NCBI RefSeq assembly: GCF_003330845.1
Contig: NZ_CP026121.1
Coordinates: forward strand, 4,755,501-4,819,500
Source of the DNA: Streptomyces sp. Go-475
Lineage (GTDB): Bacteria; Actinomycetota; Actinomycetes; Streptomycetales; Streptomycetaceae
DNA length: 64,000 bases
Direction: 5' to 3'
Shown here: positions 1-10,369 of the stretch, one piece after another
Layout of the letters: every line of letters begins with the position of its first letter
Numbering within the stretch: position 1 is the first letter of the stretch
Position numbers and translations under genes: made by a program
Notes under the pieces: model-generated
What the model was told of the DNA's origin: nothing
Database searches by the model: none
What the model saw: the letters and a program-made list of their open reading frames with translations, nothing else

Positions 1-456
1 GGGCAGCCCTCGTTCCCCGGTGGCGCCCTCGACCCGGAGGACGGCGACCCGAGGGGTGACGGACCGCTGCGGGCCGCCCTGCGCGAGGCGGAGGAGGAGA
101 CCGGCCTCGACCCCGCCGGTGTCCAGCTCTTCGGCGTCCTGCCCCGGCTGTACATCCCGGTGAGCGGCTTCGTCGTCACGCCGGTGCTCGGCTGGTGGCG
201 CGAGCCCAGCCCGGTCGGCGTCGTCGATCCGAACGAAACCGCCAGGGTCTTCACGGTTCCCGTGGCGGATCTCACGGATCCCGCCAACAGAGCCACCACC
301 CTCCACCCCAGCGGCCACCAAGGACCGGCATTTCTGGTCAAATCAGCCCTTGTCTGGGGTTTCACCGCCGGAATCATCGACCGGCTGCTGCACTACGCGG
401 GCTGGGAGCGGCCCTGGGACCGCGGGAAGCAGGTCCCGCTCGACTGGCGCGCATGA
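1..456 (+). CDS. NUDIX hydrolase, CoA-pyrophosphatase-like (5' end outside window)
   Basis: The frame is open from the first base and ends at the TGA at 454-456. The first 35 codons contain a NUDIX box: GG, then an acidic/Gly-rich stretch, then REAEEETGLD, which matches the GX5EX7REUXEEXGU pattern with a slightly expanded first gap. NUDIX enzymes hydrolyse nucleoside-diphosphate-linked compounds using divalent metal held by the REUXEE glutamates. The C-terminal part (GWWREPSPVG, then LVWGFTAGIIDRLL) resembles the NudL/CoA-diphosphatase group. The serine protease gene follows within 14 nt, as in the Rv3672c-Rv3671c pair of M. tuberculosis. The exact substrate is not known. Confidence 0.85.
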   Translation, partial: GQPSFPGGALDPEDGDPRGDGPLRAALREAEEETGLDPAGVQLFGVLPRLYIPVSGFVVTPVLGWWREPSPVGVVDPNETARVFTVPVADLTDPANRATTLHPSGHQGPAFLVKSALVWGFTAGIIDRLLHYAGWERPWDRGKQVPLDWRA

Positions 457-469
457 CAGGGTGGCCTCC

Positions 470-1669
470 GTGAACGTGCTGGACATCTTGTTGCTGGTCG
501 CCGCCGTGTGGTTCGCGGTCGTGGGGTACCGCCAGGGCTTCGTCGTCGGCATCCTGTCGGTGATCGGCTTCCTGGGCGGCGGCCTCGTCGCGGTCTACGC
601 GCTGCCCGTCATCTGGGACGCGCTCACGGACAACGCGGAGGTGAGCACGACCGCCGCCGTCGTCGCGGTCGTCGTCGTCATCGTCTGCGCCTCCGTCGGC
701 CAGGCCCTCACCACCCACCTCGGCAACAAGCTGCGCCGGCACATCACCTGGTCCCCGGCCCGGGCCCTCGACGCGACCGGCGGCGCGCTGGTCAACGTCG
801 TGGCGATGCTCCTGGTCGCCTGGCTGATCGGCTCGGCCCTCGCGGGCACCACCCTGCCGACGCTCGGCAAGGAGGTCCGCAACTCCAAGGTGCTGCAGGG
901 CGTCTCCCAGGCGCTGCCCGACCAGGCCGCCACCTGGTTCGCGGACTTCTCCTCCGTCCTCGCGCAGAACGGCTTCCCGCAGGTCTTCAGCCCGTTCTCC
1001 AACGAGCCGATCACCGACGTCCAGCCGCCCGACCCGGCCCTGGCCGACAGCCCGGTGGCGACCCGCGCCCAGCGCTCCATCGTCAAGGTCATGGGCACGG
1101 CCCCGAGCTGCGGCAAGGTCCTGGAGGGCACCGGCTTCGTCTTCGCCGACCGCCGCGTGATGACGAACGCGCACGTGGTGGGCGGTGTCGACGAGCCGAC
1201 CGTGCAGATAGGCGGCGAGGGCAGGAAGTACGACGCCACGGTCGTGCTCTACGACTGGCGGCGCGACATCGCCGTGCTGGACGTGCCGGACCTCAAGGCG
1301 CCCGTGCTGCGGTTCACCACGAAGGACGCGGCCAGCGGCGACAACGCGATCGTCGCCGGCTTCCCGGAGAACGGGGCGTACGACGTGCGGGCCGCGCGCG
1401 TGCGGGGACGCATCACGGCCAACGGCCCGGACATCTACCACCGCGGCACGGTCCACCGCGACGTCTACTCCCTCTTCGCCACCGTCCGCCAGGGCAACTC
1501 CGGCGGCCCGCTGCTCACGCCCGACGGCAAGGTCTACGGCGTGGTGTTCGCCAAGTCCCTGGACGACGCCGAGACGGGGTACGCGCTGACCGTGGACGAG
1601 ATCCAGGAGGACATCACCAAGGGGCGCACCGCCAACCAGCAGGTGGGCAGCGACAGCTGCGCGCTCTAG
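470..1669 (+). CDS. marP: MarP-type membrane serine protease (CvpA domain + trypsin-like domain)
   Basis: A 399-aa protein with about four N-terminal transmembrane helices of the CvpA/colicin-V-production type (residues about 1-165), then an extracytoplasmic trypsin-like domain. The catalytic triad is visible: His in TNAHVVGG, Asp in WRRDIAVLDV, Ser in RQGNSGGPLL. The Cys pair in PSCGK and near the C-terminus (SDSCAL) is typical of MarP-like proteases, where a disulfide stabilises the active form. In M. tuberculosis the homologue (Rv3671c) is needed for acid and oxidative stress survival. GTG at 470 is chosen because an AGGG stands about 9 nt upstream; GTG at 461 is an in-frame alternative. 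It is probably co-transcribed with the NUDIX gene. Confidence 0.9.
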   Translation: MNVLDILLLVAAVWFAVVGYRQGFVVGILSVIGFLGGGLVAVYALPVIWDALTDNAEVSTTAAVVAVVVVIVCASVGQALTTHLGNKLRRHITWSPARALDATGGALVNVVAMLLVAWLIGSALAGTTLPTLGKEVRNSKVLQGVSQALPDQAATWFADFSSVLAQNGFPQVFSPFSNEPITDVQPPDPALADSPVATRAQRSIVKVMGTAPSCGKVLEGTGFVFADRRVMTNAHVVGGVDEPTVQIGGEGRKYDATVVLYDWRRDIAVLDVPDLKAPVLRFTTKDAASGDNAIVAGFPENGAYDVRAARVRGRITANGPDIYHRGTVHRDVYSLFATVRQGNSGGPLLTPDGKVYGVVFAKSLDDAETGYALTVDEIQEDITKGRTANQQVGSDSCAL

Positions 1670-2072
1670 GAGCGGCTCCGGGGAGGGGACGGCCCGCGCG
1701 TCACTCGCGCGGGTGACGCCTCAGTCGCGTGTGTGGCGCAGACGTACGGAGACCCAGCGGGCCCGGCGGCGGAGGATGCGCGGAATCCCTACCCTGGGGT
1801 CCGCCGCCGCCATCTGCGGTGCGGCGCCTCGCTGGTAGGAGTTCGCACCGCCCGCCGAGCGGCGATTGCGGCTTGCGTCACTGTAGTCGTGCGTCCAGCC
1901 CATACCCCGACGTGTGCCCCTGCCCCATGGTCGATAACCGCTCCCGGGGCGCCCAATTGGCCTATGCGCCGGGCAATTGGCCGTTCGTAGGACAAGCGTT
2001 CACGTGCGGGTGCCGGGCGCGGCCACCCGGTCACCGATCGGGATCATCCGGTGACCGATCAGGAACATCCGG
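1670..2072. other. Intergenic region between convergent marP and the epoxide-hydrolase-like gene
   Basis: No convincing gene is visible in these 403 bases. Two things stand out. CAATTGGCC occurs twice as a close direct repeat (1954-1962 and 1974-1982). Near the 2073 end there are three copies of GGTSACCGATC, about 21 bases apart, within roughly 2029-2082. The last copies run into the stop codon of the minus-strand gene. Both flanking genes end here, so the region should act in transcript termination. Confidence 0.5.
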
Positions 2073-3011
2073 TCACCGATCAGGTTCGGGATCCCGCAGC
2101 CAGTTGATGAGCTCCGCGGAGAACGCGACCGGGTCCTCCTCGTGCGGGAAGTGGCCGAGGCCGTCGAACAGGCGCCAGCGGTACGGGGCTTCGACGTACT
2201 CGCCGGAGCCGGCCGCGCTGCGCGTGCGCATCACGGGGTCGAGCGAGCCGTGCAGATGGAGGGTCGGCACGCGCACGGGCCGCTTCATCCGGCGGTTGAA
2301 CTGGATGCCGTCCGGGCGGGCCAGGGAGCGCACCATCCAGCGGTACGGCTCGACCGCGCAGTGCGCCGCGGAGGGGATGCACATGGCTCGGCGGTAGTTC
2401 TCCAGCGCCTCGTCCTCCGGCGGGCGCGGCCCGGACCACTCCTGGATCAGCTCGGCCACGAGCGCCCCGTCGTCGGCGGTGAGCTGCCGCTCCGGGATCC
2501 AGGGCCGCTGGAACCCCCAGATGTGTGAACCGGCGCGGCTCTGCTTGACGTCTCTCAGCATGGCCGAGCGCCAGCGCCGTGGGTGCGGCATGGACGCGAC
2601 CGCCAGCCGCCGCACCAGCTTGGGGCGCATCGCGGCGGCCGTCCACGCCAGGTATCCGCCCAGGTCGTGACCGACGAGCGCGGCGTCCGGCTCGCCCAGC
2701 GAGCGGATGACCCCGGTGACGTCGAGCGCGAGGTTGGCGGGGTCGTAGCCGCGCGGCGTGCGGTCGCTGCCCCCGACGCCCCGCAGGTCCATGGCGACGG
2801 CCCGGAACCCCGCGTCGGCGAGCGCGACCAGCTGGTGCCGCCAGGTCCACCAGAACTGCGGGAAACCGTGCAGCAGCAGCACCAGCGGCCCGTCGCCCAG
2901 CTCGGCGATGTGGAAGCGGGCGCCGTTGGCGGCGACGTCGCGGTGGCTCCAGGGGCCGTCCAGGAGTACGGCCGAGGCCGGTTGTGCCGGGGGTGTGGCG
3001 GGGTCCGTCAT
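2073..3011 (-). CDS. Alpha/beta hydrolase, epoxide-hydrolase-like (EphE type)
   Basis: A 312-aa cytosolic alpha/beta hydrolase. The oxyanion-hole segment HGFPQFWW and the nucleophile elbow VGHDLGGYLAW show an Asp nucleophile, which is the epoxide hydrolase/haloalkane dehalogenase arrangement. The catalytic His is probably in DGLGHFPHEE near the C-terminus. Soluble epoxide hydrolases open epoxides to diols through an alkyl-enzyme ester. Synteny with Rv3670 (EphE) of M. tuberculosis, next to marP and the small membrane protein, supports the family but not the substrate. The ATG at 3011 overlaps the stop of the upstream holin-like gene by 4 nt, so the two are translationally coupled. Confidence 0.85.
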   Translation of the reverse strand: MTDPATPPAQPASAVLLDGPWSHRDVAANGARFHIAELGDGPLVLLLHGFPQFWWTWRHQLVALADAGFRAVAMDLRGVGGSDRTPRGYDPANLALDVTGVIRSLGEPDAALVGHDLGGYLAWTAAAMRPKLVRRLAVASMPHPRRWRSAMLRDVKQSRAGSHIWGFQRPWIPERQLTADDGALVAELIQEWSGPRPPEDEALENYRRAMCIPSAAHCAVEPYRWMVRSLARPDGIQFNRRMKRPVRVPTLHLHGSLDPVMRTRSAAGSGEYVEAPYRWRLFDGLGHFPHEEDPVAFSAELINWLRDPEPDR

Positions 3012-3496
3012 GACGACGAGCGTGCCACAGCCTCGATGGCTTCGGGGACCCGGTCCTGGGTGAGCTCCGGGCGCGGGTGCGGCTTGGCCTTCTGCAGGAC
3101 GCCCGCGCTCTGCTTCATCGAGGCGGCGACCTTCTGCGGGCCCTTGCCCTTCTTGGCCTTCTTCGCGAAGACCACGCCGATCAGCGCGAGCACGAGCGCG
3201 ACCAGCACGTTCGCCGCGAAGGACAGCAGGAAGCAGACCGCCAGGTTCCAGTCGCTCCAGGTGCGGATGCCGTACGCCAGCGCGAAGTTCAGCATCGGCA
3301 GGGAGAACAGCAGTACCGCGCCGGCCATCGAGAAGGCGCCGCCGCTGGTCGCGCCGCGCTTGACGTCCTGCTTGAGCTGCGCCTTCGCCAGCGCGATCTC
3401 GTCATGCACCAGCGCCGACATTTCAGCCGTCGCCGAGGCGAACAGCTGGCCGATGCTGCGTTCGGCGCCGACCGGGCTGCCGTCGGGTGCGCTCAT
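3008..3496 (-). CDS. Phage-holin-family membrane protein (actinobacterial holin-X)
   Basis: A 162-aa protein with an N-terminal amphipathic segment (SIGQLFASATAEMSALVHDEIALAKAQL), two hydrophobic helices around residues 55-75 and 85-110, and a basic, Lys-rich C-terminal tail (KKAKKGKGPQK). This layout is that of the actinobacterial putative holin-X family (DUF1469). No phage genes are nearby, and the gene sits at the conserved Rv3669 position, so a housekeeping membrane role is more likely than lysis. It overlaps the epoxide-hydrolase-like gene by 4 nt. Confidence 0.8.
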   Translation of the reverse strand: MSAPDGSPVGAERSIGQLFASATAEMSALVHDEIALAKAQLKQDVKRGATSGGAFSMAGAVLLFSLPMLNFALAYGIRTWSDWNLAVCFLLSFAANVLVALVLALIGVVFAKKAKKGKGPQKVAASMKQSAGVLQKAKPHPRPELTQDRVPEAIEAVARSSS

Positions 3497-3550
3497 CGCG
3501 GTCTCCCTCTTCTGCGTACGGTCCGATTTCCGCGTCCTGTGCCCGGCTCG

Positions 3551-3570
3551 CCGCAGTCGTCCGACTGCGG
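3551..3570. terminator. Short hairpin between nhaA and the holin-like gene
   Basis: CCGCAGTCG at 3551-3559 pairs perfectly with CGACTGCGG at 3562-3570 over a 2-nt loop. It lies downstream of nhaA (stop 3617, minus strand) and upstream of the holin-like gene. A direct repeat of TGCGTACGGTCC flanks it on both sides. There is no U-tract, so its role as a terminator is inferred from position and stem only. Confidence 0.4.
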
Positions 3571-3616
3571 AGGGCCTGACTGCGTACGGTCCCGTCTTTT
3601 GTACCGTCTCGTCAGA

Positions 3617-5053
3617 TCATGCCGGACCGTCGCGGTCATCGCCTGCCCCGCCCGGCACTTCGGCAAGCCCGTGGCGCGCGGCTGCCTTCTCCTGGGCGAT
3701 GCGGCGGTGTTCGGCGGCCTTGCGCTCGTAGCGCTCCGCCAGGCGCAGGTGGTACGCCGGGTCGTCCTCCTCGTAGACGTCCGGGATGCCGTCGGCGTCC
3801 TCGTCGCGCTCCTCGGCTTCCCACAGGCGGCGGTACTTGGCGTTCCGGATCTTCAGCAGGACGGTCGCGAGGGTCGCCGCGATGAGCGAGCCGCACAGCA
3901 CGGCGGCCTTGACCTCGTCGGTCATCACCTGGTCGCCCTCGAAGGCGAGTTCGCCGATGAGCAGGGAGACGGTGAAGCCGATGCCGGCGAGACTCGCCAC
4001 CGCGAGCACGTCCGCCCAGGCGAGGTCGTCGCTGAGCGACGCCCGGGTGAACCGGGCCGCCAGCCAGGTCCCGCCGAAGATGCCGAGCACCTTGCCGACG
4101 ACGAGTCCGAGGACGACACCGAGGGTCTCGGGCTGGGTGAACACGTCGGCGAGCGCCCCGCCGGACACCGAGACGCCCGCGCTGAACAGCGCGAACAGCG
4201 GTACGGCCAGTCCCGCCGACAGGGGCCGTACGAGGTGCTCGATGTGCTCGCCGGGGGAGTGCGCCTCGCCCTCGTGGCGGTGGCAGCGCAGCATCAGGCC
4301 CATCGCCACGCCCGCGATGGTGGCGTGGACGCCGCTGTTGTACATCAGCGCCCAGACCACCACCGCCAGCGGCACGTAGACGTACCAGCCGCGTACGCCC
4401 GTGCGCAGCAGCAGCCAGAAGACGACCAGGCCCGCCACGGCGCCGCCGAGCGCGGCGAAGTTCAGGTCGTCCGTGAAGAAGACGGCGATGATCAGGATCG
4501 CGAAGAGGTCGTCGACGACGGCGAGCGTGAGCAGGAAGGCGCGCAGCGCGCTCGGCAGGGACGTGCCGATCACGGCGAGCACGGCGAGGGCGAAGGCGAT
4601 GTCGGTGGCGGTGGGCACGGCCCAGCCTGCCAGGGAGCCGCCGCCGGCGACGGTGGTGACGGTGTAGACGAGCGCCGGTACGGCCATGCCGCACAGGGCG
4701 GCGACGACCGGGAGCGCGGCGGCTTTGGGGTCGCGCAGATCACCCGCGACGAGTTCGCGCTTGAGCTCGATGCCGGCGACGAAGAAGAAGATCGCGAGCA
4801 GTCCGTCGGCGGCCCAGTGCGCGACCGACAGGTCGAGGCCGAGGGCGGCGGGGCCGAAGTGGAAGTGGGAGACGCTCGCGTAGCTGTCGTGCAGCGCGGG
4901 GATGTTCGCCCACAGCAGCGCGATGACCGCGGCGGCGAGCAGCAGCACACCACCGACCGTCTCGGTGCGCAGCGCGTCCGCCACGTACGTCCGCTCGGGG
5001 AGGGAGAGCCGGTCGAGAACCTTGCGGGGCGTGGAGGGGCGGGGCGCGGTCAC
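3617..5053 (-). CDS. nhaA: Na+/H+ antiporter NhaA
   Basis: A 478-aa integral membrane protein with about 11-12 transmembrane helices. NhaA hallmarks are visible: VPTATDIAFALAVLAVIG and, shortly after, LTLAVVDDLFAI, whose paired aspartates bind and exchange Na+ and protons. The conserved region GIELKRELVAGDL is also present. NhaA exports sodium using the proton gradient and contributes to pH and salt tolerance. The acidic, His-containing C-terminal tail from about residue 410 is an extension not found in E. coli NhaA. The start is GTG at 5053, preceded by GGAGGT at a good distance. Confidence 0.95.
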   Translation of the reverse strand: MTAPRPSTPRKVLDRLSLPERTYVADALRTETVGGVLLLAAAVIALLWANIPALHDSYASVSHFHFGPAALGLDLSVAHWAADGLLAIFFFVAGIELKRELVAGDLRDPKAAALPVVAALCGMAVPALVYTVTTVAGGGSLAGWAVPTATDIAFALAVLAVIGTSLPSALRAFLLTLAVVDDLFAILIIAVFFTDDLNFAALGGAVAGLVVFWLLLRTGVRGWYVYVPLAVVVWALMYNSGVHATIAGVAMGLMLRCHRHEGEAHSPGEHIEHLVRPLSAGLAVPLFALFSAGVSVSGGALADVFTQPETLGVVLGLVVGKVLGIFGGTWLAARFTRASLSDDLAWADVLAVASLAGIGFTVSLLIGELAFEGDQVMTDEVKAAVLCGSLIAATLATVLLKIRNAKYRRLWEAEERDEDADGIPDVYEEDDPAYHLRLAERYERKAAEHRRIAQEKAAARHGLAEVPGGAGDDRDGPA

Positions 5054-5120
5054 GGGGGAGACCTCCGGTCGGTGGGCAGGGCTGAACGCTTGCCGACCAG
5101 ACTTCCCGGCGCACCATGGA

Positions 5121-5148
5121 GCACTTTTTTCTTAGTTTAGCTAAGTGC
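5121..5148. promoter_or_regulatory. Nested palindrome upstream of nhaA
   Basis: An unusually AT-rich stretch in this GC-rich genome. GCACTT at 5121-5126 is the inverse of AAGTGC at 5143-5148. Inside it CTTAG at 5131-5135 is the inverse of CTAAG at 5141-5145. It lies about 70-95 nt upstream of the nhaA start and could be an operator or promoter-overlapping repressor site. No DNA-binding protein is encoded next to it, so the regulator is unknown. Confidence 0.45.
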
Positions 5149-5191
5149 ATGGCCGGGCGCATCCGTTGATCCACGCCTCGGACGCGGAAGG

Positions 5192-5220
5192 GGCACCCGG
5201 CGTGCCGACCGCCGGGTGCC
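5192..5220 (-). terminator. Hairpin terminator downstream of acs
   Basis: GGCACCCGGC at 5192-5201 pairs with GCCGGGTGCC at 5211-5220 around a 9-nt loop. It lies 33 nt beyond the acs stop codon on the minus strand, where a factor-independent terminator would be expected. No strong U-tract follows, which is common in streptomycetes. Confidence 0.75.
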
Positions 5221-5252
5221 CTTCGTGGGTTTCGCTATGCCTGTCTCCGCGA

Positions 5253-7208
<1,956 letters not shown>

Positions 7209-7707
7209 GGCATCTGCCTTTCCCAGGGTGTCCGTTGTGTCCCAGGCCACAGCTCATCAGACCCGGGGGTGCGCTGACAAGGGCCGACCGTCGATTGGTT
7301 TAGACCTGTCAGGCGGGGTTTTCGACGGCCGGGGTCATCCGTACCCACGGACGCCGACCAGGGAAAGTTCATATGTGTAACGCCGGTCACGTGACCTTCG
7401 GCGGGGCCGCGGCCCGAGGCGGGCGGCCGCCACCCGAGGGGTGGTGCGGGGCGGGGCGGTGCGGGGCAGTGCGGGCCGCTCGGCCCGGGGCGTGGCGTGC
7501 GGCCGGTGCGGGGGTGCCGACGGTTCGGGTGCAGGGTGGTGTCGGTGGCCGGGGCGCGGCGGGGAGTGCCGGCGACCGGGTGCGAGGCCGTCGGCACTCC
7601 TCGGCGGCCGGGTGCGGGGCGCCGGCACCTCCCGGTCGCCGGGTGCGGGGCCGGCGCCCGGGTGCGCGTCCCGTAGGTCCTGCCCCGCACCCGGGCGGGC
7701 GCCCGGC
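7209..7707. other. Intergenic region between acs and the SulP-carbonic anhydrase gene
   Basis: No gene is supported here. The acs-proximal part (7209-7400) is less GC-rich and should hold the acs promoter. The remainder is extremely GC-rich, with near-repeats of CCGGGTGCG(GGG) at several places between 7555 and 7700 and a strong hairpin at 7655-7697, listed separately. Long ORFs that cross this region in several frames are GC-bias artefacts. Confidence 0.5.
7655..7697 (-). terminator. Hairpin terminator downstream of the SulP-carbonic anhydrase gene
   Basis: CGCCCGGGTGCG at 7655-7666 pairs over 12 bp with CGCACCCGGGCG at 7686-7697, with a 19-nt loop. It starts 11 nt beyond the stop codon of the minus-strand gene. 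Confidence 0.65.
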
Positions 7708-10077
7708 TCACGCCGTCAGGTCCGTCTCCCGTACGCGGTCGAAGACGCCGACGCCGTCCGTCTCGGTGAGCAGGTACGACTCGGCCTCGCCCACGTGGAA
7801 GTACATGCCCTGGAGCACCAGGGAGCCCTCCGCCAGGGCCCGGGCCACCGCGTCGTGGGCGCGCAGGTGCTCCAACTGCTGGACCACGTTGGTCAGGCAG
7901 AGCTGCTCGACCACGTCCTCGGGCACCCGGCCGGCCAGGCTGCCCGACGGCCGGCTGTCGTCGGTCATGCGCTCCAGGCTCGGCAGCCCGTGTCGCAGCC
8001 ACCGCTTCAGCGGAGTAGGGGCGCCGCCGGGCTCGGAGTTGAGCAGTGCCTGCATGGCGCCGCAGCCCGAGTGCCCGCACACCGTGATGGACCGCACGCG
8101 CAGCACCTCCACGGCGTACTCGATCGCGGCCGCCACCGAGTCGTCGCCGCTCTCCTCGCCCGGGAGCGGGACGAGGTTGCCCACGTTGCGCACGACGAAC
8201 AGGTCGCCCGGACCACTGGAGGTGATCATCGATGTGACCAGTCGCGAGTCGGCGCAGGTCAGGAAGAGCTGCGAGGGCCGCTGCCCCTCCCGCGCCAGCC
8301 GGGCCAGCTCGCCGCGCACCAGGGGCGCGGTGTTGCGCTGGAAGGCGCTGATGCCACGCGCCAGTTCGTGCCCGTCGGTCCCGTCGGCGCCTGCCGGGTC
8401 CGGCTCGGGGCGGTCCGACCCGTCCGTGTCCTGCTCGGAGGGCGGTGCGGACTGTGGGCGTTCGCACTGGTGGTTGCGCCAGGCCGTCCAGGGCCGGCAA
8501 CGGCAGTCGGCGACGGCCGTGGGCTCGGAGATGCGCGTGCCGGGGTGCCGGCCGGTGATCTCGACCGTGCCGCCCTGCGCGGTGTGCGTCTTCTGCCAGT
8601 CCTGCAGCGTCTCGTACGCAGCGTGGTCCATGAACGACCCGTCCAGCTCGACGACGGTGTCGGCACCGTGGGGCACGAGATGCAGGGCCCGGCTGAGCCG
8701 CGGCACCGCGAGGAACGTCAACTGTCCTCTGACGTGTACGTGATGGACTCCTTCCCTCTCTTCGTGCGTGATGCGTGTGCGGGTGAGGCGGTGCAGGGCG
8801 ACCGCGACGGCCATGGCGATGCCCAGGGCGACGCCTTGGAGGACGCCCAGGGTCACCACGCCCAGGGTGGTGACGGCGTAGACCCACACCTCTCGGTGGC
8901 GCGTCACCGTGCGGATGTGGTTCAGGGACACCATCTGGATGCCGACGGACATCACCAGGGCGGCGAGCGAGGCGAGCGGGATGAGCTCCAGGATCGGGAC
9001 CATCAGCAGCGTGGCGATCACTACGAGAACGCCGTGCAGCATCGTGGAGTTCCGGCTCACCGCTCCCGCGTTCACATTCGCCGTGGTGCGCACCGCGACA
9101 CCGGCGATGGGCAGGCCGCCGAGCGAGCCGGAGACGATGTTCGCGGCGCCCTGTCCGAGCAGCTCGCGGTCGAGGTCGGAGCGTCCGACCCCCGCGGGCA
9201 GGCCCGGGCGGCCGGCCACCAGCTTGTCCACCGCGACCGCGCCGAGCAGCGACTGCACGCTGCACACCAGCGTGGTGGTGAGCACGGCGGCGACCAGGCC
9301 GAGGACGGGGCCCTCGGGCAGTCCGGCCAGCGCGTGGTTGCTCCAGGACGGCAGGTCGACCTTGGGCAGGCGCAGGCCGGCGAGGGCGGCGGCAGCGGTG
9401 GCTCCGGCGACGGCGATGAGCGCGGCCGGGACCTTGCGCAGCAGGCGCCCCGCCCGGCCGGGCAGTCTCGGCCAGAGCAGCAGCAGCGCCAGGGTCAGCG
9501 CGCTCACCGACACGGACGCGGGGCGCAGGTCCGCCAACTGGGCCGGCAGGGCTCTCAGGTTGTCGGGGACCGAGCTCTGCGGTGTGCCGCCGAGCACGAT
9601 GTGCAGCTGGGCGACGGCGATGGTGACGCCGATCCCGGCGAGCATGCCGTGCACGATGGCGGGACTGACGGCGAGGGCGCCACGGGCCACGCGCAGGCAG
9701 CCCAGGCCGAGTTGGGCCAGACCGGCGAGAACGGTGATGGCGCAGGTCGTCCGCCAGCCGTAGCGCTGGATGAGGTCGGCGGTGACGACGGTGAGTCCGG
9801 CGGCCGGTCCGCTCACCTGGAGCGGGGAGCCGCCGAGCCGTCCGGCGACGAGCCCGCCCACGGCGGCGGCGACGAGGCCGGCCTGGAGGGGGGCGCCGGT
9901 GGCGAGGGCGATGCCCAGGGACAGGGGCAGGGCGATCAGGAAGACCGCGATCGAAGCCGACACGTCGGCACCCGCGATACGGAAGCGGCGGGGGCCCGTC
10001 GGCGGCGGGCTGTGGGGTGGATGGGTCCGCTCGGTCCGGTTCGGATCGGCGGCACGGGTGGGAACACAGGCTGACAT
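7708..10077 (-). CDS. SulP-family anion transporter fused to a beta-carbonic anhydrase
   Basis: A 789-aa fusion. Residues about 20-410 form a SulP transporter with some 10-12 hydrophobic segments (ADVSASIAVFLIALPLSLGIA near the start; QSLLGAVAVDKL and GGLPIAGVAVRTTANVNAGA in the core). Residues about 430-520 form a STAS domain (HVHVRGQLTFLAVPRLSRAL). Residues about 570-775 form a beta-class carbonic anhydrase with the zinc motifs CADSR and GHSGCGAM. The enzyme hydrates CO2 to bicarbonate, so a bicarbonate or other anion flux is likely coupled to it. ATG at 10077 is chosen because GGAGGAGACGGG precedes it; an upstream in-frame start at 10158 lacks support. This architecture is known in actinobacteria, but substrate specificity is inferred. 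Confidence 0.9.
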   Translation of the reverse strand: MSACVPTRAADPNRTERTHPPHSPPPTGPRRFRIAGADVSASIAVFLIALPLSLGIALATGAPLQAGLVAAAVGGLVAGRLGGSPLQVSGPAAGLTVVTADLIQRYGWRTTCAITVLAGLAQLGLGCLRVARGALAVSPAIVHGMLAGIGVTIAVAQLHIVLGGTPQSSVPDNLRALPAQLADLRPASVSVSALTLALLLLWPRLPGRAGRLLRKVPAALIAVAGATAAAALAGLRLPKVDLPSWSNHALAGLPEGPVLGLVAAVLTTTLVCSVQSLLGAVAVDKLVAGRPGLPAGVGRSDLDRELLGQGAANIVSGSLGGLPIAGVAVRTTANVNAGAVSRNSTMLHGVLVVIATLLMVPILELIPLASLAALVMSVGIQMVSLNHIRTVTRHREVWVYAVTTLGVVTLGVLQGVALGIAMAVAVALHRLTRTRITHEEREGVHHVHVRGQLTFLAVPRLSRALHLVPHGADTVVELDGSFMDHAAYETLQDWQKTHTAQGGTVEITGRHPGTRISEPTAVADCRCRPWTAWRNHQCERPQSAPPSEQDTDGSDRPEPDPAGADGTDGHELARGISAFQRNTAPLVRGELARLAREGQRPSQLFLTCADSRLVTSMITSSGPGDLFVVRNVGNLVPLPGEESGDDSVAAAIEYAVEVLRVRSITVCGHSGCGAMQALLNSEPGGAPTPLKRWLRHGLPSLERMTDDSRPSGSLAGRVPEDVVEQLCLTNVVQQLEHLRAHDAVARALAEGSLVLQGMYFHVGEAESYLLTETDGVGVFDRVRETDLTA

Positions 10078-10210
10078 GGTTTCCCGTCTCCTCCGGGGCT
10101 GCGCGGTCGCGTGACTGGGGTCCCGCTCGGGGCGGGTTCTGTCGCGGCCGTGGGTCACGGCGTAAATCGGCGGGATAAATCAACGCTCGGTAAACGGATC
10201 GTAATGCAGA

Positions 10211-10268
10211 GTAAAGGGCGAGCATAGACTTTACGGGCAAATGGGCTAATAAATCACTCTGACGAGTG
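10211..10268. promoter_or_regulatory. AT-rich divergent promoter region with two inverted repeats
   Basis: GTAAAG at 10211-10216 is the inverse of CTTTAC at 10229-10234, and CACTC at 10255-10259 is the inverse of GAGTG at 10264-10268. The stretch 10160-10345 is clearly less GC-rich than its surroundings and separates two divergent genes. It is a likely site for both promoters and possibly for a repressor; no specific regulator can be named. Confidence 0.4.
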
Positions 10269-10369
10269 AAGTGGCTATTTGATCGGCTTGTCGTACTAAT
10301 TCCTTCTCGGTCTCGTGCGAATTTGGCGGCGCTGTCGGCACCCGAGAGAAGGAAGAAGGTGGGCCGAAC

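Noticed and set aside
3008..3496. Prophage remnant suggested by a holin-family protein.
   Set aside because: No other phage genes are near, and the gene occupies a conserved chromosomal position next to marP and ephE-like genes.
5131..5145. A DtxR/DmdR iron box.
   Set aside because: The sequence resembles only part of the 19-bp iron-box consensus (TTAGGTTAGSCTAACCTAA) and nhaA is not an iron gene.
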